Shown here in pieces: positions 50,997-60,853 of a DNA stretch of 64,000 nt. The translations under genes were made by a program, and so were the position numbers. Position 1 is the first letter of the stretch. Every line of letters starts with the position of its first letter. The stretch comes from Chloroflexota bacterium (GTDB lineage: Bacteria; Chloroflexota; Anaerolineae; Anaerolineales; Anaerolineaceae), in the NCBI GenBank assembly GCA_029548365.1, contig JAKPNN010000014.1, positions 1 to 64,000 of the forward strand. Reading direction: 5' to 3'. The notes beneath the pieces are model-generated. The model was not told where the DNA came from. It was given only the letters and a program-made list of their open reading frames with translations, and did not search any database.

Positions 50997-51803
50997 TTGA
51001 TTAAAAAACCCTGGTTTTTACTGTTAATATTCTTGTTCGTGAGCCTGGGATCGGGGCTGCTCTTGGCGTCTCGGGGTGTGCAGGCGCGTGACCTGGCGCA
51101 AGCAGCTTACAATACCCCCACGCCCAATGCTCAAGGACAGATCTTCTATACCGTCCAGGAAGGAGATAATTGCACGCGCATTTTTTTACTGACCGGCGTC
51201 ACAATTGACGACCTGGTGCTCTTGAATTCACTGACTGCGGCTTGTGAGATCTACCCGGGAATGCAGTTGTTGCTGGCCCAGGTTGACCCGGTCACTCCCA
51301 CGCCTGTGGAAATTCAGCCCCTGCCTGTCCCCGGCTTGCCCACAAGTACGCCCTTTGAGGGCTTTGCCCAGATTTGTGTGGCTCTGTTTGAGGATCTGGA
51401 TGGCAATCAAAGGCGCTCTACCAACGAGTTTTTCCTGGGTGGGGGGGTGGTCAGCGTCAACAATCGCATTGGCACCTTTTCCCAAACCCTGGAAACCGTC
51501 GGCGGCAACCCGGACCTGGTCAACCCGGTGTGTTTTGATGAGGTGCCGGAGGGGGAATATAACCTGAGTATGGGCATTCCAGACGGGTATAACCCGACCA
51601 CCAGCATGAATTACTCGATCGAGGTGACCGCTGGCGATGTCATCGTGGTGGATTTCGGTGCGCAACCCAGTACCCAGATGGCTGAGTTAGAAGTCCCGGT
51701 GAGCCAGGAGCGCTCGCCCCTGTTGCTGGTAGTGGGGCTATTTTTACTGGCTGGCGGCGCGGGTTTAGCCTACTTCTTCCTGCGCGCAAAAATGAAAGCC
51801 TGA
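50997..51803 (+). CDS. LysM-domain surface protein with C-terminal anchor
   Basis: 268 residues, TTG start with TATAAT about 25 nt upstream. A signal peptide (about 1-30) is followed by a LysM-like module (IFYTVQEGDNCTRIFLLTGV, NSLTAACEIYPGMQLLL), which binds peptidoglycan-type glycans. A Pro-rich linker leads into an SdrD-B/Cna-B-like strand domain (ICVALFEDLDGNQRRSTNEF and following). One membrane helix ends it near residues 238-262. Its stop touches that of the convergent sulfite-oxidase-like gene. Confidence 0.85.
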   Translation: MIKKPWFLLLIFLFVSLGSGLLLASRGVQARDLAQAAYNTPTPNAQGQIFYTVQEGDNCTRIFLLTGVTIDDLVLLNSLTAACEIYPGMQLLLAQVDPVTPTPVEIQPLPVPGLPTSTPFEGFAQICVALFEDLDGNQRRSTNEFFLGGGVVSVNNRIGTFSQTLETVGGNPDLVNPVCFDEVPEGEYNLSMGIPDGYNPTTSMNYSIEVTAGDVIVVDFGAQPSTQMAELEVPVSQERSPLLLVVGLFLLAGGAGLAYFFLRAKMKA

Positions 51804-52415
51804 TCAACCTGAGCGGCGCTGTTCTTTCCACACATCCCCCTGATTGTGATAGCCATTGGCCTCCCAAAAACCCAGGCGGTCTTCCTTCATAAATTCCAGC
51901 CCGCGCAGCCATTTGGCGCCCTTCCACAGGTAGACATCCTTCAAATCCCTCCGGCCGGGGATGGCGCCGATCACCCCCCGCAGCGGATAGCCATGTTCCG
52001 GCGTCAGGGGCTCTCCTGCAAAATGAGTCGCCAGTAAACAGTTTTCACCCAGGAAAACATCCAGCGGCAGATTGGTTGTATAACCGAAATCGGCATGTTG
52101 CATCACAAAGCGGGCATCAGGCGCAAGCCTGATTAACCCCTGCTCTACCAGGGCTTTCGGAGAGATGCCCTCCCACTCGGTAGCCAATTTGCTCCAGGTG
52201 GTCACGCAATGCAGGTCCAGGCGAATTTTCACCCGAGGAAGCTCTAAAATTTGATCCCAGGTCCACACGATGGGCGCTTCGACAGTGCCCCAGACGCGAA
52301 AGTCCCAGGTGGCGGCGTTAAAGGTTGGGATGCGCCCATAATGCAGGGTGGGAAACCCGTCGGTGAGTTTTTGCCCCGGTGGCAGGCGTTGTGCTTCGGA
52401 TCCGTTGCTGGTCAT
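51804..52415 (-). CDS. Molybdopterin-dependent oxidoreductase, sulfite-oxidase type
   Basis: 203 residues, the small YedY/MsrP-like single-domain form. LDLHCVTTWSKLATEW carries Cys70, the molybdenum ligand; GYPLRGVIGAIPGRRDLKDV and KWLRGLEFM are typical. No Tat signal is present, so it would stay in the cytoplasm. It begins 15 nt after the stop of the metallo-hydrolase gene on the same strand, forming an operon. The substrate is unknown. Confidence 0.92.
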   Translation of the reverse strand: MTSNGSEAQRLPPGQKLTDGFPTLHYGRIPTFNAATWDFRVWGTVEAPIVWTWDQILELPRVKIRLDLHCVTTWSKLATEWEGISPKALVEQGLIRLAPDARFVMQHADFGYTTNLPLDVFLGENCLLATHFAGEPLTPEHGYPLRGVIGAIPGRRDLKDVYLWKGAKWLRGLEFMKEDRLGFWEANGYHNQGDVWKEQRRSG

Positions 52416-52430
52416 GGTTTGGGTGGCAGG

Positions 52431-53117
52431 TCAGGGGTAGACGAACTGCTCACCGGGGGCGAGCACGCGGGCATCGGCATCGGTTTCGGCGTGGACGCGC
52501 TCTGCCCACGCGTGAGGGTCCTGGGCGATTAATCCCCAGGTGCTGTAGTGGATCGGGATTACGTACTCCGGTGTGAGCAGCTTTACCGCCCGGAGTGCGT
52601 CATCCGGACCCATGGTGTAATTATCCCCGATGGGAATCACAGCCAGGGTCACCCCTTCCTCGCCGATCAAGCGCATGTCACCGAATAAACCGGTATCCCC
52701 TGCCATATAGATCTTTTCACCGGCATGGGTGGTTAACAAGAACCCGGCTGGGTTGCCGCCATAGCTGCCGTCTGGCAGCGCCGATCCATGCAGCGCCAGG
52801 GTCAGTTTGAGATACCCGAAGGGATGCTGAAACCCGCCGCCGAGGTGCTGAGGATGGACTTTGATGCCCTGTTTCTCCAGCCAGTTGCAGATTTCAAAAT
52901 TGGCAATCACCGTTGCGCCAGTACGTTTGGCAATTTCGATGGTATCGCCGAGATGGTCGCCATGACCGTGGGTCACCAGGATGTAGTCTGCGGCGACAGT
53001 TGCGGGGTCTATGCTGGTTGCCGGGTTGTCGCTGAGGTAAGGGTCGATCAGCAACTGGAAGCCATCGGTTTCCAGCGCCAGGGAGGCATGCCCGATGGTT
53101 GTTAATTTAAAAGCCAT
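52431..53117 (-). CDS. Metal-dependent hydrolase, MBL fold (UPF0173/UlaG-like)
   Basis: 228 residues. VTHGHGDHLGDT is the H-x-H-x-D-H metal site, YMAGDTGLF the bridging Asp, and YVIPIHYSTWG the last His. The overall layout is that of the UPF0173 family. Function is probably hydrolytic; the substrate is unknown. ATG 53117 has AAGGAG 7 nt upstream. It is the first gene of a two-gene operon. Confidence 0.93.
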   Translation of the reverse strand: MAFKLTTIGHASLALETDGFQLLIDPYLSDNPATSIDPATVAADYILVTHGHGDHLGDTIEIAKRTGATVIANFEICNWLEKQGIKVHPQHLGGGFQHPFGYLKLTLALHGSALPDGSYGGNPAGFLLTTHAGEKIYMAGDTGLFGDMRLIGEEGVTLAVIPIGDNYTMGPDDALRAVKLLTPEYVIPIHYSTWGLIAQDPHAWAERVHAETDADARVLAPGEQFVYP

Positions 53118-53351
53118 TGTTTACTCCTTTTTTTGTACAGGGCGCTTTTCGTTAATTATACAGGACATCTTCCAGCTTTAAAAACCCGATCCCAGCTTCA
53201 TTGTTCAGCAAGGATTGCTGGTGGGTGCCATCCATTGAAATAATCGGCTAAAAAAAGCGAAAATTCCCGCGGGTTGAAAGAATCCTGTTGACGATTAAGA
53301 CAGTAAAATATATCCTGTAACTTTGAAAGCGATTAGTCTAAGGAGATACGA

Positions 53352-54590
53352 TTGAAACACAACCCCGGCAAATATGATGGACTGTCCACATTATTGACCC
53401 ACTACACCGAATCGGATCATGCCGAGAACGCACATCTCTCGCCAATCTTTCAAAACTCGGTGTTTGTGTTTAATGATACCGAGTCTGGCGCTGCCATTGC
53501 GGCAGGTCAGGCGCCTGGATATTATTATTCGCGCCTGAACAACCCCAATCATCAGCAATTGGCCACAAAGCTGGCCGCGCTGGAAGCCTGGGACCTGATC
53601 CAGCAAAACCCGGATGCCGACCCCGAGACCCTAGCCGGCGGATTGGTGTTTGCCTCGGGGATGGCTGCGGCGACAGCAGCAGTTTTAGCTTGCGTACAGG
53701 CAGGGGATAGCCTGCTGACCCAGGTTTCCTTATACGACGGCACTTACCTGTTGTTTAAGAAAATCCTGCCCAAATACGGAGTTGAGGTGTTCTGGGTGAC
53801 CAATAACACCCCTGCTGGCTGGGAAACTGCCTTTAAAACGCACCCGCAGGCAAAACTAGCTTATCTCGAAACGCCGGCTAACCCCAGCTTACGCCTGACG
53901 GAGATCAGCGTTGTCGCAGACCTGGCGCATCAGCAAGGTGCACGCGTGGCAGTGGACAACACCTTCGCCACGCCCTACTGCCAACGTCCCGTTACCCTGG
54001 GCGCTGACCTGGTGGTGCATTCCACCACCAAGTTCCTTTCGGGGCATGGTCAGTTAATTGGCGGTGCGGTACTGACGACCGACCTCGACCTGCTGCGGGG
54101 AGAGCTTCTTACGCATTACAAGTTGATGGGACCCACGCCGAGCCCCATGGATACCTGGCTGGCGAATATCGGCTTAAAGACTTTTGATCTGCGCATGGAA
54201 CGACAATGCAGCAATGCCATGCTGGTGGCGGAAGCGCTGGAAAATCACCCCGCGGTTGAGCGGGTTTATTATCCCGGGCTCGCCAGTCACCCGGATTATT
54301 CCCTGGCGCAAAAACAGATGATGGAATACGGGGGTATGATCTCCTTCGAGTTAAAGGGCGGGCTGGAGGCTGGAACGCGCATGATGAACCGGGTTAAAAT
54401 CGCCACACTGGCAGTCAGCCTGGGCAATGTTGATACCCTCATCCAGCACCCGGCCAGCATGACGCACCGCAACACCCCGCGCGAGGAGCGGTTAGCCGCC
54501 GGGATCAGCGATGGACTGGTTCGCCTTTCAGTGGGGATTGAGGATCCAGCCGACCTGGTCCGCGATCTGCTGGAGGCGATTGAGGGGTAG
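53352..54590 (+). CDS. Cys/Met metabolism PLP-dependent enzyme (methionine gamma-lyase or cystathionine gamma-lyase type)
   Basis: 412 residues, TTG start with AGGAG 6 nt upstream. The PLP-binding VVHSTTKFLSGHGQLIGG carries the Schiff-base lysine; VFASGMAAATAA, AYLETPANPSLRL and AVDNTFATPYCQRP are all trans-sulfuration family motifs. SLGNVDTLIQHPASMTH lies in the C-terminal domain. It splits or makes sulfur amino acids. Which of the lyases or synthases it is cannot be settled from sequence alone. Confidence 0.93.
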   Translation: MKHNPGKYDGLSTLLTHYTESDHAENAHLSPIFQNSVFVFNDTESGAAIAAGQAPGYYYSRLNNPNHQQLATKLAALEAWDLIQQNPDADPETLAGGLVFASGMAAATAAVLACVQAGDSLLTQVSLYDGTYLLFKKILPKYGVEVFWVTNNTPAGWETAFKTHPQAKLAYLETPANPSLRLTEISVVADLAHQQGARVAVDNTFATPYCQRPVTLGADLVVHSTTKFLSGHGQLIGGAVLTTDLDLLRGELLTHYKLMGPTPSPMDTWLANIGLKTFDLRMERQCSNAMLVAEALENHPAVERVYYPGLASHPDYSLAQKQMMEYGGMISFELKGGLEAGTRMMNRVKIATLAVSLGNVDTLIQHPASMTHRNTPREERLAAGISDGLVRLSVGIEDPADLVRDLLEAIEG

Positions 54591-54729
54591 CGGCAGCAAA
54601 TTATTCGATGGGGGCTGATTAAAAAGACAGCCTCTTGGGATGAGTCTGAGCTTCAGTCTGCATGACTTATAGGACAGCCCCAATCAAAACTGACTGCAGG
54701 TTTATAGGGTAACCTGGAGGCATTTTGTT

Positions 54730-56070
54730 CTAATACGCATAAATACTGCCCCCGATGAACTCGCGAATCACCGAGTTCTCGGGGACGATGGAATCATCTT
54801 CAATGGAATCCAACGCCTGCAGCAGGTGATGAATTCGGCTGGCGCGTTCGAACGCGTCCCGGCGTAAAGGATCATCGGCGTAGATTTCCGTCCAGCGGGC
54901 AAAGCCCTTGAACAGCTTGGTTTTATACATGGGGATCTCGTAGGGCATGGCGCTGTTGACGATGTAATCTGCGGTGGCTACGTAGGGGATGATATTGCGC
55001 AGCTCGCTGGAGCGGACATAATGCCAGTGCAGCAGGGTCTTGTCCGGGTCATACGATCGGTGAGAGGCATCCCGCAGCATGCGGCGCATCAGGCGAATAT
55101 CCGTCCAGCGCACGTAATGGCCGTCCGTGTCTTTGAGCTGCAGCAGCGGTTCTAAATACAGGCGAAATTTCTTCTCCGCCGGGATGTCAGCGGTCATCGC
55201 CGGGAAGAGACCGTGCAAACTGTCGATCAGGATGACCTCATCCGGTGCCAGTTTCATGGGGGTCTGTTCCAATGAGCGGGTGCCGGTCTTGAAATTATAG
55301 AAGGGGATTTTTACTTCCTCACCTTCAAACAGTCGAGCCAGATGCTCATTGATCAACGCCAGGTCCAGCGCCTGCGGCGTTTCGAAGTCGTAGTCTCCGA
55401 ATTCGTCTACGGGATGCATGGCCAGATTGTAAAAATAGTTATCCACATTGAGAGTCACCAAGCGCATGCCCAGTCGCGCCAGGCGTTCTTCTAATTTGAT
55501 GGTGGTGGTGGTTTTCCCCGAGGAGGAAGGTCCGGCGATGATCACCATCCGCAATTCATGTTGGCGCTCGGCGATCAGATGGGCAGCATGTTCTATGTTC
55601 TCATGGTAAAAGGCTTCTGAGGCGCCCACAATTTCGGAAAGCTCTCCCCGGCGGATGCGCTCGTTGAGGCTCTCAACCGTATGCAGGTTGTGTTCGACTG
55701 CCCAATCCAGGGTGCGCCACAACTTATGCCAGGGGATATTGCTCGAGGGCTCAGCACTGCGCTCTGCGCGTTGTTCGCGCAGCTTGGCCCGCTCTGCCCG
55801 GTAGAGGATATAGGCTTTGGCGACCCTGGCGTGGCCCTCTTCGATTAGAACTTTTTCAACAATATCCTGGATCTGTTCAACAGTGGGAATTTCACCTTCA
55901 GGGGTTTGTTCTTCGAGGAGGTGGCACACCTTGTCGGCCAGCGCTTCGGAGGTATGCTTATCCCGCCCGCCGACGGCGACTGCAGCTCGATATATGGCAT
56001 TGGTGATGCGTTGGGGCGTGAATTCAACAATCGAACCGTCTCTTTTGACAACCGAAGTAAATTTTGACAT
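54730..56070 (-). CDS. ATP-cone domain fused to a uridine-kinase-like protein
   Basis: 446 residues. The first ~95 form an ATP-cone (VVKRDGSIVEFTPQRITNAI, then VEQIQDIVEKVLIEEGHARV), the nucleotide-sensing module usually found on ribonucleotide reductases. A helical linker follows. A uridine-kinase/phosphoribulokinase domain starts at about 175, with VIIAGPSSSGKTTTTIKLEE and LNVDNYFYNLAMHPVDEFGD. The kinase may be regulated by ATP/dATP. ATG 56070 has GGGAG 7 nt upstream; an upstream in-frame ATG (56139) is rejected. Confidence 0.9.
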   Translation of the reverse strand: MSKFTSVVKRDGSIVEFTPQRITNAIYRAAVAVGGRDKHTSEALADKVCHLLEEQTPEGEIPTVEQIQDIVEKVLIEEGHARVAKAYILYRAERAKLREQRAERSAEPSSNIPWHKLWRTLDWAVEHNLHTVESLNERIRRGELSEIVGASEAFYHENIEHAAHLIAERQHELRMVIIAGPSSSGKTTTTIKLEERLARLGMRLVTLNVDNYFYNLAMHPVDEFGDYDFETPQALDLALINEHLARLFEGEEVKIPFYNFKTGTRSLEQTPMKLAPDEVILIDSLHGLFPAMTADIPAEKKFRLYLEPLLQLKDTDGHYVRWTDIRLMRRMLRDASHRSYDPDKTLLHWHYVRSSELRNIIPYVATADYIVNSAMPYEIPMYKTKLFKGFARWTEIYADDPLRRDAFERASRIHHLLQALDSIEDDSIVPENSVIREFIGGSIYAY

Positions 56071-56351
56071 ATCTGCTCCCTTGGAAAAGTGTTCCGTAAG
56101 TTTTCCGGGTGGGGGTGAACCCGGTCCTGTTATTTTCATTAATTATAACCACGTTCGAAAACAATGCGTCAATGCCCGGCGGTTCCACTCTGTTGTGGAT
56201 GGATAGTTGACATCCCACGCTGAGCTGTGATATTCTGGAGTCAGAACAGCCATTCATCTCCCAGGGCTTTGAAAAAGGGAACTCTGCCTGAAGGCGCTTG
56301 GTGTGACTCACAAATTATTGGTTGGTGTTAAGTAAGGAAAAGGAGAGCATT

Positions 56352-57617
56352 ATGAAATCCAATCGGATTGTCTCAATCTGTGTGCTGGTATTGATCCTGG
56401 CTGCCCTGGCGTGCCAGTTCCCGGGACGTGCAGAGCCGAAAGCCACGCTCAGCGCCCAGCCTCCCCTGGAGGAGACGGCTGAACCTTCTCCCACAGAACC
56501 GATTATTGAAACCGAAACGCACACCCCCACAACCGACCCAACCGCTACCCCTGCTGAGACGGAAGTGCCGCCCATAGCCGCGCCGGTCTTCACCAACCCG
56601 ATCATTTATTCAATTGCGATGTTCACACCCACCCGCGGCTGGGCTGTGACCCGGGATCAGAACCACCTGTTGAGCACAGAAGATGGGGGGCGTTCATGGC
56701 TGGAGGTCACCCCCGCTGATTTGGATACCCTGCCAGCAGGAACCAGCAGCTTTGGCATCCGGCCTTTCTTCATGAACCAGGATATCGCCTGGCTGATGGC
56801 CAATAATGCTGGCAGCGCCAGCCTTTTTCACACCCGGGATGGCGGGCAGACCTGGATGACCCTGTCGCCGCCCTTTGAAAACGCCTACCTGACGTTTCTT
56901 GATCAGAATCTGGGTTATGCGCTGGTGAGCCTGGACGCTGGCGCCGGGTCTCATTACATGGCGATTTTCCGAACATTGAACAGCGGGGAGACCTGGACGA
57001 TGGTTTTTACCCATGAGCCGGGCACGACCCAATCGCTCCCCCATGGCGGCACGAAGAATGGCATGTTCTTCCACGGCATCGATGAAGGTTGGATCTGGGG
57101 CGTTATTCCAGCAGATGATGAGTTTTACCTGTTTAAGACGGGTGATGGTGGGACTACCTGGGCTCAAGTAACGGATATCAGTCTTCCGTGGGCCTCTGGA
57201 GGCAATATACTGGATATCTGGGGGCTGTTTTTTGTAAATCCAAACACAGCTTTCATGCCGGTCAGAGCCTACTTACCCACTGGCGACATCCAGCTCTTAA
57301 TTTACCGCAGCATCGATTATGGTCAGACGTGGACGTTCCAGAACGCCATGCAAAATGGCCAGACTGTGGACTTTATCAGCCCCGATGAGGGCTGGATTGC
57401 GGCAGATTCCACGTTGCATCACAGTGTTGATGGCGGAATTACCTGGACGGCAATGGCTGCCAGCGGAATCCCAGCAGGGGAAGTTCTCCTCAAGGTTGAT
57501 TTTGTCGACAGCTTGCATGGTTGGGTGGTGACCACCCCGGATGAAATGACCTGGGAACCGTTGAAGTTGTATCGCACCACCGATGGAGGCGCCAGCTGGG
57601 AGTTATTACTACCCTGA
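56352..57617 (+). CDS. Lipoprotein with BNR/Ycf48-like beta-propeller
   Basis: 421 residues from ATG 56352 (AAGGAG 8 nt upstream). A lipobox with Cys21 (LAALAC) and a Thr/Pro/Glu-rich linker lead into a propeller with repeated S-x-D-G-G-x-x-W motifs: STEDGGRSW, HTRDGGQTW, NSGETWTM, TGDGGTTWA and TTDGGASWE. These are BNR/sialidase-type or photosystem assembly Ycf48-like blades. It is probably a surface protein; whether it binds a ligand is unknown. Confidence 0.85.
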   Translation: MKSNRIVSICVLVLILAALACQFPGRAEPKATLSAQPPLEETAEPSPTEPIIETETHTPTTDPTATPAETEVPPIAAPVFTNPIIYSIAMFTPTRGWAVTRDQNHLLSTEDGGRSWLEVTPADLDTLPAGTSSFGIRPFFMNQDIAWLMANNAGSASLFHTRDGGQTWMTLSPPFENAYLTFLDQNLGYALVSLDAGAGSHYMAIFRTLNSGETWTMVFTHEPGTTQSLPHGGTKNGMFFHGIDEGWIWGVIPADDEFYLFKTGDGGTTWAQVTDISLPWASGGNILDIWGLFFVNPNTAFMPVRAYLPTGDIQLLIYRSIDYGQTWTFQNAMQNGQTVDFISPDEGWIAADSTLHHSVDGGITWTAMAASGIPAGEVLLKVDFVDSLHGWVVTTPDEMTWEPLKLYRTTDGGASWELLLP

Positions 57618-57661
57618 TCAACAGGGCGAATAGTGGCTCGCCTCAACAGGCTCAGTATCAA

Positions 57662-58606
57662 TCAGCTTCTGGTGGATTGTTGCTCAAAGGGGGTTGGTTT
57701 GCGCAGCTCCGTACCGCAGTTGCTGCAATAGTTTTCCCCGACCCTGGTGCGCATACCGCATTCGTGGCAAAAGAAGGTCTGTCTTTCTGGATTGATTACC
57801 CGCTCTCCCCGGGCAATATGCGTAGAATTATCGACTTCTTTCTTCCTGAACCTTATATAAATAGAACCAACAATCAGCGCAATGGCCACACTTAACGTCA
57901 GCACCCATCCGATCACATAAACCGGCGAGGGGGTTCTGCCCTGTGCGGTTTCGTCAATTGGTTCGGCGGGCGAAACAGGGAGTGCAGGGTAAGCCAGCGT
58001 GCCGCTGCCCTTGTGATATTCAATGCTTAGCGAAAATAGTTCGCCTGCGGCTATTTTTCCAAAACTGGCCATAAATATGGGGCTTTCGTCAAATTCATTG
58101 CCCATTTTTCTTAAAGGTGGCTGGCTTATGATCGTGCTTGCATCCACGGGTTGACGGACATTAATCAGCAGGTGCGCCACTGTGTACATGGAGAGCCATC
58201 TGAATTCATAGGTCCTCTGGTTATGAAATCTGACCAGGTTTGGGTCCTGATACTCGATGTGAAGGCGGCGATGGATTGCGGTGAAGCGCAAATCTTTCCA
58301 ACTTCCGAAAGGCGCTTCCCGGAAGCTTAATTCAATCGGTCGGTCTTCCGGCGAGAAATTGATTACCGTAAGCACTTCCGCATCTGCCGGGATTTCAAAG
58401 ATGAGCTCCTGGGGAAGGGGAATCGATTCATCCAGGTTGATCTCGTAGATCACCAGAACCGTTGGTTGGATATACTCTGGCAGTAACGAGACGTTGACCG
58501 AATCTAACTGGAGGTCCGGTTGGACCAGGGCATAGCCAGCCTGGAACGACAACCCCGACAGAATTGTTATAATGATGAGGAGGCTAAACCTTTGCAGACG
58601 TTTCAC
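57662..58606 (-). CDS. Membrane protein with C-terminal zinc ribbon
   Basis: 314 residues, GTG start. A signal or anchor (about 8-28), an extracellular-like domain of about 200 residues rich in strands, a membrane helix at about 230-250, and a cytoplasmic tail with the zinc ribbon FFCHECGMRTRVGENYCSNC. No known family for the large domain. The layout (sensor outside, ribbon inside) suggests a role in envelope sensing, but that is a guess. Confidence 0.75.
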   Translation of the reverse strand: MKRLQRFSLLIIITILSGLSFQAGYALVQPDLQLDSVNVSLLPEYIQPTVLVIYEINLDESIPLPQELIFEIPADAEVLTVINFSPEDRPIELSFREAPFGSWKDLRFTAIHRRLHIEYQDPNLVRFHNQRTYEFRWLSMYTVAHLLINVRQPVDASTIISQPPLRKMGNEFDESPIFMASFGKIAAGELFSLSIEYHKGSGTLAYPALPVSPAEPIDETAQGRTPSPVYVIGWVLTLSVAIALIVGSIYIRFRKKEVDNSTHIARGERVINPERQTFFCHECGMRTRVGENYCSNCGTELRKPTPFEQQSTRS

Positions 58607-58822
58607 AGATTGCCGATCTCAATGGTGCCGATACCTTTTTAAAATGATACCATGTAAACCTGTCCCCGGTGATTTCAGCGGGGCTTTGAAGATGTTTATA
58701 TGTTTCTGAGATTCAAAGGGTAAATTACACATCAACCTCCTCGCCCGGGTGAGATTAACTCAATTTTGTGATGGTATAATGCAAACCCTGGCATTTATTA
58801 CATGATTATAGAAAGTGAGACC

Positions 58823-60181
58823 ATGGCAAAGACAACCATTTCATGCCCGCAGTGCAAGCAGCCCATTGTGGCAGAGATTACCCGAATTTTTGATGCTGCA
58901 GAGAATCCGCAGGCGAAGCAAATCCTGCTTTCCGGAGCGTACAACCTGGTGCAGTGTCCCCATTGCGGTTACCGTGGACAGGCGCCCACACCGCTTATTT
59001 ACCATGATCCTGATAAGGAGCTGCTGTTAACCTTCTTCCCACCTGAGTTGAATGTCCCCGTCAACCAGCAACAACAGATGATCGGCCCCCTGATTAATCA
59101 GGTGATGGAAAATCAACCGCTGGAAAAACGCAAAGCTTATTTCCTCAATCCCGAGACGATGCTCACCCGCCAGCGTTTGGCTGAGCGCATATTGGAGGAG
59201 GATGGGGTCACACCTGAAATGCTCAAAGAGCAGCAGGACCGGTTAAACTTTCTACAGCGCCTGGCGGGCATCACCGTCGAGGCACGCCCCGAGGTTATCC
59301 AACAGGAAGAAGAGCTGGTTGATGAACAATTATTACTGATTTTGCAGCGCCTGATCCAGAGCGCTGCCGCAGCAGGAGAAGAAGAGAGCGCCCAGGTGCT
59401 GGTTGAACTTCAGCAGCAAATTTTGGAAAACACCGAATTCGGACAGGAGATTCTCCACCAGGCCCAGGAACAGCAAGCTGCCATGGAAGCCCTGGAACAG
59501 GCCAGCAAAGCGGGTTTGACGCGCGAGGCTTTGCTGGATTTGATCATCGACGCTGCCGAAAGTGAAATCCGGCTGGTCACCCTGGTCAGCATGGCCCGCA
59601 GTGGTCTGGACTACAGCTTTTTCCAATTGCTGACAGACCGGATGCAGCACGCTTCCGGGGAGCAGCAGGCCCAACTGATGGCATTGCGTGACAAACTGCT
59701 GGAAATGACCCACGAAATCGACCAGGCCATCAAGGAGCAGGAAGACCTTGCTGGTCAGCTTCTGGATAAAATCCTTGCTGAGGAAAACATAGAAGAAGCC
59801 ACCCTGCAGGCACTGCCCAGCATCAATGAGATCTTCCTGGAGGTATTGCGTGCGCACATCCAGGCTGCACGCAAAGCGGATGACCAGGAGCTGCTTAAGA
59901 AACTCCAGCAGGTCGCCGGCGCCATTCAGAAGGTGAGCGCCCCGGGCGCCAATATTGAATTGATCGAAGCGCTGATCCAGGCGGAAGATGTTGATGCCAT
60001 TCGTGCCATCCTTGAGGAAAATGACGAAGAAATCACAGATGAATTTTCGCAATTCCTGTACAGTCTGCTCAGCCAGACGCAGGCCCAGGAGGGACGCCAG
60101 GAGATGGTAGAGAAATTGCAGCAGGTTTATCGCCAGGTTCTGCGCTTTACGATGAAAAGGAATCTGGAAAAAGCGGACTGA
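58823..60181 (+). CDS. CpXC domain protein
   Basis: 452 residues. The N-terminal CpXC domain (about 1-125) has two CxxC pairs, SCPQCKQPI and VQCPHCGYRGQ, likely to bind zinc. The remaining 320 residues are acidic, Gln/Leu-rich helices and probably coiled-coil. CpXC proteins are of unknown function. I chose ATG 58823, with AAAGTGAG 5 nt upstream. An ATG 7 codons earlier (58802) is possible. TATAAT is at about 58775. It is convergent with the FHA regulator, with only 6 nt between stops. Confidence 0.85.
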   Translation: MAKTTISCPQCKQPIVAEITRIFDAAENPQAKQILLSGAYNLVQCPHCGYRGQAPTPLIYHDPDKELLLTFFPPELNVPVNQQQQMIGPLINQVMENQPLEKRKAYFLNPETMLTRQRLAERILEEDGVTPEMLKEQQDRLNFLQRLAGITVEARPEVIQQEEELVDEQLLLILQRLIQSAAAAGEEESAQVLVELQQQILENTEFGQEILHQAQEQQAAMEALEQASKAGLTREALLDLIIDAAESEIRLVTLVSMARSGLDYSFFQLLTDRMQHASGEQQAQLMALRDKLLEMTHEIDQAIKEQEDLAGQLLDKILAEENIEEATLQALPSINEIFLEVLRAHIQAARKADDQELLKKLQQVAGAIQKVSAPGANIELIEALIQAEDVDAIRAILEENDEEITDEFSQFLYSLLSQTQAQEGRQEMVEKLQQVYRQVLRFTMKRNLEKAD

Positions 60182-60187
60182 GTGCGT

Positions 60188-60853
60188 TCAGGAACGAACC
60201 AGCGGCGGATTGTCGAGGCGCAATCCATGGCCGCGCACGGTGACAATATACTCCCAATCGGGGTCTATTTCCGCCATGCGGTCACGCAACCGGCGCACAA
60301 GTGCATCCAGGGCTTGTTCTGTGACCCCTTCAGCAGAGTGACCCCACACAGCTTCGACGAGCTCCGTACGGGGGACGACCTCTCCCGTTTGAGTATATAA
60401 AACCTGCAGTAAATTAAATTGCGCTGCCGATAAGGGTGGATCGAGCTCGATTTCCAATACCCACACGCGGCGGGCACCAGCATCAACCCTGAGACGCCGC
60501 TTCTGCATTTCGAGCGGCAGGCTTTCAAGGGGCAGAGTTGCATCTGAGCTGAGGTAGATGAAGTGCTGCGCCAGGGAAATTTGGATTTCATCGCCGTCTT
60601 CAAGCGATTGGGGTTCCTGAAGCAGGGCGCCGTTCAGGTAGGTGCCGTTTTTACTGTGAAGGTCTTCTATTACAACGCCATTCTGGGGGTCAGGTGAAAT
60701 CCGGCTGTGATGGCGGGAGACCTGGCGCAGAGGGATCACAATATCGCAATCTTTTTCGCGGCCCAGGGTCAGGGGAGCTTTGATTTTCCAACGCCTTCCT
60801 TCCAGCGGGCCCGTCTGGGCGATCAATAAGGGGTACTCCTGATTATGTTCCAT
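60188..60853 (-). CDS. FHA domain fused to an OmpR-type winged helix
   Basis: 221 residues from ATG 60853, with GGTGAAG directly before it. An earlier in-frame start at 60946 lies upstream of a TATAAT (60933-60938) and is doubtful. The FHA domain (about 8-100) shows LTLGREKDCDIVI, SRHHSRI and SKNGTYLNG, the phosphothreonine-binding residues. A Trans_reg_C winged helix (about 125-218; LSAAQFNLLQVLYTQTGEVV, ALDALVRRLRDRM) binds DNA. There is no receiver domain. It may be steered by a Ser/Thr kinase such as the one at 36017. Confidence 0.88.
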   Translation of the reverse strand: MEHNQEYPLLIAQTGPLEGRRWKIKAPLTLGREKDCDIVIPLRQVSRHHSRISPDPQNGVVIEDLHSKNGTYLNGALLQEPQSLEDGDEIQISLAQHFIYLSSDATLPLESLPLEMQKRRLRVDAGARRVWVLEIELDPPLSAAQFNLLQVLYTQTGEVVPRTELVEAVWGHSAEGVTEQALDALVRRLRDRMAEIDPDWEYIVTVRGHGLRLDNPPLVRS

